Positions 5,921 through 9,367 of a stretch of 9,367 bases of DNA are shown piece by piece; position 1 is the stretch's first letter; each line of letters begins with the position of its first letter. The notes beneath the pieces are model-generated. The model had not been told where the DNA came from. It saw only the letters and a program-made list of their open reading frames with translations, and searched no databases. The position numbers were made by a program, and so were the translations under genes. Origin of the DNA: CAZYYO01 sp964650965 (GTDB taxonomy: Bacteria; Bacillota; Clostridia; Lachnospirales; Lachnospiraceae); NCBI GenBank assembly GCA_964650965.1, contig CAZYYO010000083.1:1-9367 (forward strand), written 5' to 3'.

Positions 5921-5927
5921 AAGCTAT

Positions 5928-8900
5928 ATGAGTAATCAAGATTGGAACAATCAACATATCACGCAACGAAATCGCCATGAGATGCATACTCCATTAGGTG
6001 TCTATGAGAATATTTCCCAGGCACTAGCCGGAGACCGCAATGCCTCTGGCTATGTACAGATTTTAGATGGAATCTGGAAATTCGCTATGGCACCAAGTCC
6101 TGAGGCAGTACCGCAGGAATTCTGGAATCCCACGCACGATATTACAAGCTGGGCGGATATGCCGGTACCCTCTAACTGGGAGTTACAGGGATATGGGAAG
6201 CCGGTGTATACCAATATCACCTATCCATTTCCAAGAACCCAGGGAGAATCAGACTATGAGGTGAAGGTAAGCGAGGGTGTGTATGAGCTTATGGCACCCA
6301 ATGTACCTCAGGAGAACCTGACAGGCTGCTATCGCACTACCTTTACTGTGCCAGAAGCTTATGATGGTCGAGATGTATATATAGAATTTGGTGGCGTAGA
6401 ATCCTGCTTCTATCTGTGGGTAAATGGAGAGCAGGTAGGCTATTCTCAGGACAGCAAGCTGGATGCCAGCTTTGATATTACCCGGTTTGTTCATCCGGGA
6501 GAAAATATTTTGGCGGTTCAGGTAATGCAATTTTGTGATGGAACTTATTTGGAGGACCAGGATTACTGGCACCTTTCCGGGATTTACCGCAGTGTACGAA
6601 TCTATGCCAGAGAGAAGCTGAAAATCGCAGACTATCGAGTGACTACAGAATTTGAAGGAGCAGATGATTCCAAGGGCAAGTTAAGTGTTACCATATGGCC
6701 GGATATGACAGCCTCAGGATTTGGCGATTGCAAGGCGAGATTGACGCTGTATGATCAGGAAGGACAGCAGGTGGTATCAGCAGAAAGTCAGCCATATAAG
6801 TCACCGACCTGCGGCTATTATTTACAGCCCTTACATGTACCCACCGTTACCATGGAGGTGGCCAATCCCAAGCTGTGGAGCGATGATTGCCCCAATTTAT
6901 ACACCCTTGTAGTAGAAAATGTTGATGCCAACGGAACTGTTCACGATATAGAAAGCTGCCACGTGGGATTTCGACAGGTTGCCATTGGAGAAGATGGCGT
7001 GCTTCGTTTGAATGGAAAACGTCTGGTAGTTCGAGGTGCAGACCTGCATGAATTTTGTCCGGAAACAGGACGGGTGATTACAGAGGAATATATGAGACGG
7101 CAGATTCGGGAGCTGAAGCGTCTGAATTTCAATGCGGTAAGATTAAGCCATTATCCACATTGTGCACTATGGTATGATCTGTGTGATGAATTGGGAATCT
7201 ATCTGGTGGATGAGACCAATCTGGAAACCCATGGCTATGGTGGAGGATTAAGTGATTCCCCGGAATGGGCAGAGGCTTATCTGGAGCGGGCAAGACGCAT
7301 GGTGGTAAGAGACAAGAATCATCCCTCTGTGATTATCTGGTCTCTGGGAAATGAATCCGGTGCCGGTCCTAATCATGCAGCTATGTACGGATGGATAAAG
7401 GAATATGACAAGACCCGTCCGGTACAGTATGAATCCTGCAATCCCAAAAACAATATCAGTGATATTATCTGCCCTATGTATCCTGCTATGGGCTGGGTTC
7501 AGGAGAAAATGGCAGATGCCAGGGATACACGTCCTTTTATCATGTGCGAGTATGCTTATGCTAAGAGTAACAGCAATGGCAACTTCAAGGAATTTTGGGA
7601 TAATATTGCCAAATATCCAAGATTTCAGGGAGGATTTATCTGGGATTTCCAGGACAAAGCATTGGTAATTCAGAAAGAAAACGGAACATCAGAATATGTA
7701 TACGGTGGAGCCTTCCAGGAGCCAATCATGGATCAGTGCCCGGATATGTGCTTAAATGGTGTCGTTCTTCCGAATCTGTCATGGAAGCCTGCAGCCTATG
7801 AGATTCGTAACTGGCAGTCACCAGTTACTATAGAATATCGTCAAAGCCTGGCAGGTGGTCAGACATTTCCAATGTTCTGTAATCATACTATGGCAACAGC
7901 AAATGATGCTTATGAAATAAGGTGGCAGCTGATTTGCAATGGAGAGCCTCAGGGGGATGGTGTGGTTCCCATTGGAGCAGACCTTATGAACATGGAACTT
8001 CCTATGCAGTATATGATGTATCTTCCTCAGCCGGGAGAAGGAGAAGCCTTGTTAATGCCGCAGATTCCGGTAGATAAGATATATGGGGAAGCTTATATTA
8101 ACTACGCTGTTGTTAAGAAGGAAGCCGATGCATTCTTCCAGGCAGGAGAAGAGGTATATCATATCCAGGTACCGGCAGAACAGTCGGTTACCTATGATAT
8201 GGGCAGAATGGAAGACCAGCATGCCTCGGCAGGTGACGAGATAGACAGGAAGCTGCAGGTAACACAGGATGAAGTTACCGTATCAGTAGAGGCTGGAAAT
8301 GTCAGCTATATCTTCTCAAAGTGCGAAGGAGCATTTATTTCCATCCAGAAGAATCACCAGGAAATGCTTGCAGGAGGAGGAGATAATTTCTATCGGGCAG
8401 TGACCGGTATTGATGAGGGAACCACTCCGGGAGCACCGGTAGTAGGAGGCGGACATCGACAGTCCTATGCTTTAGACTGGGCATGGACCGGAATTGACCA
8501 TCCAAAGAAGACGGTGAATCATGTAGAAGTAATAGCAGCAGGAACCCACCTGTGGATAGATACACAGGTGTCATATGAGAAGGCAGGAAATGTAAAAGAA
8601 CAGCAGCCAATCCTTGTAGTACGCACCCGCTATCATATTACCAGTGCAGGTCTAGAAGTAGATAAGCAGGTTTATAACCATGCACCCATAGAAACATTGC
8701 CAAGAATCGGTGTGGAATTTACTTTGCCGGAAGACATGGAGCATATGAAGTGGTATGGTAGAGGTCCCTGGGAGAATTATTCAGACCGGAAAGCTGCTGC
8801 CAATGTAGGAATTTATGAAAGCCAGGTACAGGAGCAATATGTACCCTATGTGAAGCCGGTAGAGTGCGGTGGCAAGGAGGATGTGCGTTATCTTATGTTA

Positions 8901-9155
8901 TCCAATTCCCAGGGAGATACAGTGAAGATTTCTTCGCCACAGCACTTCCACTTCGACTATCATGATTATAGTATCCAATCCTGTGACCAGGCAGCTTATG
9001 CATCACAGGTGGTACATGACCAGAAGAACTACCTGCACATTGATGGCATCCATGCCGGTGTAGGTGGTGACACAGGCTGGACTAAGAATATTCATAAGGA
9101 GTACCAGATAGGTAAGGGCTTCTATCATTACCAGTTCATAATTGAAATCAAGTAA
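5928..9155 (+). CDS. lacZ: Beta-galactosidase, glycoside hydrolase family 2 (LacZ type)
   Basis: The product has 1075 residues, slightly longer than E. coli LacZ (1023), with no signal peptide, so it acts in the cytoplasm on imported beta-galactosides. Domain order is the usual one: sugar-binding jelly roll (about 45-230), Ig-like domain, TIM barrel (about 355-630), Ig-like domain and C-terminal beta-sandwich. Acid/base E476 is in WSLGNES (471-477) and nucleophile E541 in CEYAY. Also conserved are D204 in DGTYLEDQD, magnesium ligands E433 and H435 in NLETHG, H374, H408, Y518, N610 and W1051 in GGDTGW. Departures from E. coli by eye: the residue matching His540 is Tyr544, GVNRHE reads GADLHE (370-375), and about 20 extra residues lie near 104-124. 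It is divergent from the AraC-type regulator, its probable activator. No sugar transporter lies in the window. A terminator follows. Confidence 0.95.
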   Translation: MSNQDWNNQHITQRNRHEMHTPLGVYENISQALAGDRNASGYVQILDGIWKFAMAPSPEAVPQEFWNPTHDITSWADMPVPSNWELQGYGKPVYTNITYPFPRTQGESDYEVKVSEGVYELMAPNVPQENLTGCYRTTFTVPEAYDGRDVYIEFGGVESCFYLWVNGEQVGYSQDSKLDASFDITRFVHPGENILAVQVMQFCDGTYLEDQDYWHLSGIYRSVRIYAREKLKIADYRVTTEFEGADDSKGKLSVTIWPDMTASGFGDCKARLTLYDQEGQQVVSAESQPYKSPTCGYYLQPLHVPTVTMEVANPKLWSDDCPNLYTLVVENVDANGTVHDIESCHVGFRQVAIGEDGVLRLNGKRLVVRGADLHEFCPETGRVITEEYMRRQIRELKRLNFNAVRLSHYPHCALWYDLCDELGIYLVDETNLETHGYGGGLSDSPEWAEAYLERARRMVVRDKNHPSVIIWSLGNESGAGPNHAAMYGWIKEYDKTRPVQYESCNPKNNISDIICPMYPAMGWVQEKMADARDTRPFIMCEYAYAKSNSNGNFKEFWDNIAKYPRFQGGFIWDFQDKALVIQKENGTSEYVYGGAFQEPIMDQCPDMCLNGVVLPNLSWKPAAYEIRNWQSPVTIEYRQSLAGGQTFPMFCNHTMATANDAYEIRWQLICNGEPQGDGVVPIGADLMNMELPMQYMMYLPQPGEGEALLMPQIPVDKIYGEAYINYAVVKKEADAFFQAGEEVYHIQVPAEQSVTYDMGRMEDQHASAGDEIDRKLQVTQDEVTVSVEAGNVSYIFSKCEGAFISIQKNHQEMLAGGGDNFYRAVTGIDEGTTPGAPVVGGGHRQSYALDWAWTGIDHPKKTVNHVEVIAAGTHLWIDTQVSYEKAGNVKEQQPILVVRTRYHITSAGLEVDKQVYNHAPIETLPRIGVEFTLPEDMEHMKWYGRGPWENYSDRKAAANVGIYESQVQEQYVPYVKPVECGGKEDVRYLMLSNSQGDTVKISSPQHFHFDYHDYSIQSCDQAAYASQVVHDQKNYLHIDGIHAGVGGDTGWTKNIHKEYQIGKGFYHYQFIIEIK

Positions 9156-9158
9156 AAT

Positions 9159-9203
9159 AAAGACCTAAAACTAATGTATTTTTACGTGGTTTTAGGTCTT
9201 TTT
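9159..9203 (+). terminator. Rho-independent terminator of lacZ
   Basis: A perfect 13-bp stem pairs 9159-9171 (AAAGACCTAAAAC) with 9189-9201 (GTTTTAGGTCTTT), with a 17-nt loop and a T-run (9199-9203), starting 4 bp after the lacZ stop codon. Confidence 0.9.
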
Positions 9204-9239
9204 ATGTCTTGATTAAGTTGTTGTTTGTCTTATGTTTAT

Positions 9240-9272
9240 AAAAGGAACCTTGCAGTGGACAAGGTTCTTTTT
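9240..9272. terminator. Second, possibly bidirectional terminator hairpin
   Basis: AAAAGGAACCTTG (9240-9252) pairs with CAAGGTTCTTTTT (9260-9272) over 13 positions with one wobble and a 7-nt loop. A T-run flanks it on the plus strand, and TTTTATAAAC follows on the minus strand, so it could stop transcription from either side. Confidence 0.75.
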
Positions 9273-9280
9273 AGGTACCG

Positions 9281-9308
9281 TTTATAGTACGCAAAAAAGT
9301 GTTATAAT
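9281..9308 (+). promoter_or_regulatory. Extended -10 promoter for the right-edge gene
   Basis: TGTTATAAT (9300-9308) is a consensus extended -10. A weak -35 candidate, TTTATA (9281-9286), lies 16 nt upstream. It follows directly after the second terminator, consistent with a new transcription unit. Confidence 0.65.
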
Positions 9309-9336
9309 GAAGACAAAAGTGGACATGAGGAATGCT

Positions 9337-9367
9337 ATGACGAATTACTCAGCCAGAACAAGCTATT
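9337..9367 (+). CDS. Start of an unidentified gene (partial at right edge)
   Basis: ATG at 9337 follows GAGG (9327-9330) by 6 nt and opens MTNYSARTSY to the window end. An in-frame ATG at 9325 would add MRNA but has a poorer ribosome site. The promoter upstream supports a real gene. Ten codons are too few to identify the product. Confidence 0.5.
   Translation, partial: MTNYSARTSY

Larger units (their letters stand above)
5383..5927. other. Long divergent intergenic region between araC-type gene and lacZ
   Basis: This 545-bp stretch has no convincing gene. From left to right it holds the AraC ribosome site (5393-5399), two overlapping dyads (5432-5476), an AT-rich stretch with candidate divergent promoters (5507-5584), a repeated TGGACAAA (5529 and 5604), the large cloverleaf inverted-repeat element (5656-5894) and the lacZ ribosome site (5916-5920). 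A 61-codon frame on the minus strand (5633-5448) is rich in Cys, Tyr and Phe, looks like a translated AT-rich spacer, and lacks a good ribosome site. Confidence 0.8.

Overview
The window looks like chromosomal DNA of a Gram-positive anaerobe of the Clostridia, probably Lachnospiraceae. This is an inference from gene style: strong GGAGG ribosome-binding sites, moderate GC with AT-rich intergenic stretches, a Gram-positive LexA box, an XRE-TPR regulator ahead of an ABC exporter, and a MutS2-like C-terminus of a type I associate with this family. No database search was possible.

Layout. (1) 3-575 (+) is the 3' end of a MutS2-like ATPase gene that begins outside the window. (2) 596-907 (-) is a small convergent gene with a perfect GAAC-N4-GTTC LexA/SOS box upstream; it resembles small proteins often found next to dinB, but no dinB is visible here. 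(3) 1106-4567 (+) is a compact operon: an XRE-family regulator with a TPR-like C-terminal region, an ABC ATPase, and an ABC permease of about 12 membrane segments whose start overlaps the ATPase end. An inverted repeat just upstream can bury the ribosome-binding site of the regulator gene. (4) 4555-5382 (-) is an AraC-family regulator whose 3' end overlaps the permease 3' end. (5) 5383-5927 is a 545-bp intergenic region between the AraC gene and the divergent lacZ. (6) 5928-9155 (+) is a large cytoplasmic GH2 beta-galactosidase, followed by two terminator-like hairpins. (7) An extended -10 promoter and the first codons of another gene lie at the right edge.

The most striking non-coding object is at 5656-5894. 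A nearly perfect inverted repeat of about 70 nt per arm encloses three smaller hairpins, giving a cloverleaf or four-way-junction fold. It sits between a possible TATAAT promoter and the lacZ ribosome-binding site, so it would lie in the lacZ 5' leader if that promoter is real. It could be a structured regulatory RNA, a MITE-like palindromic element or a cruciform-forming DNA site. I do not recognise it as a known family.

How the genes may work together. AraC and LacZ probably form a regulator-enzyme pair for a beta-galactoside. The enzyme keeps the catalytic glutamates but has a His-to-Tyr change in the pocket that holds the sugar 6-hydroxyl. The XRE-ABC operon looks like an independently regulated exporter of unknown cargo. 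The MutS2-like and SOS-box genes suggest a small DNA-maintenance neighbourhood at the left edge.
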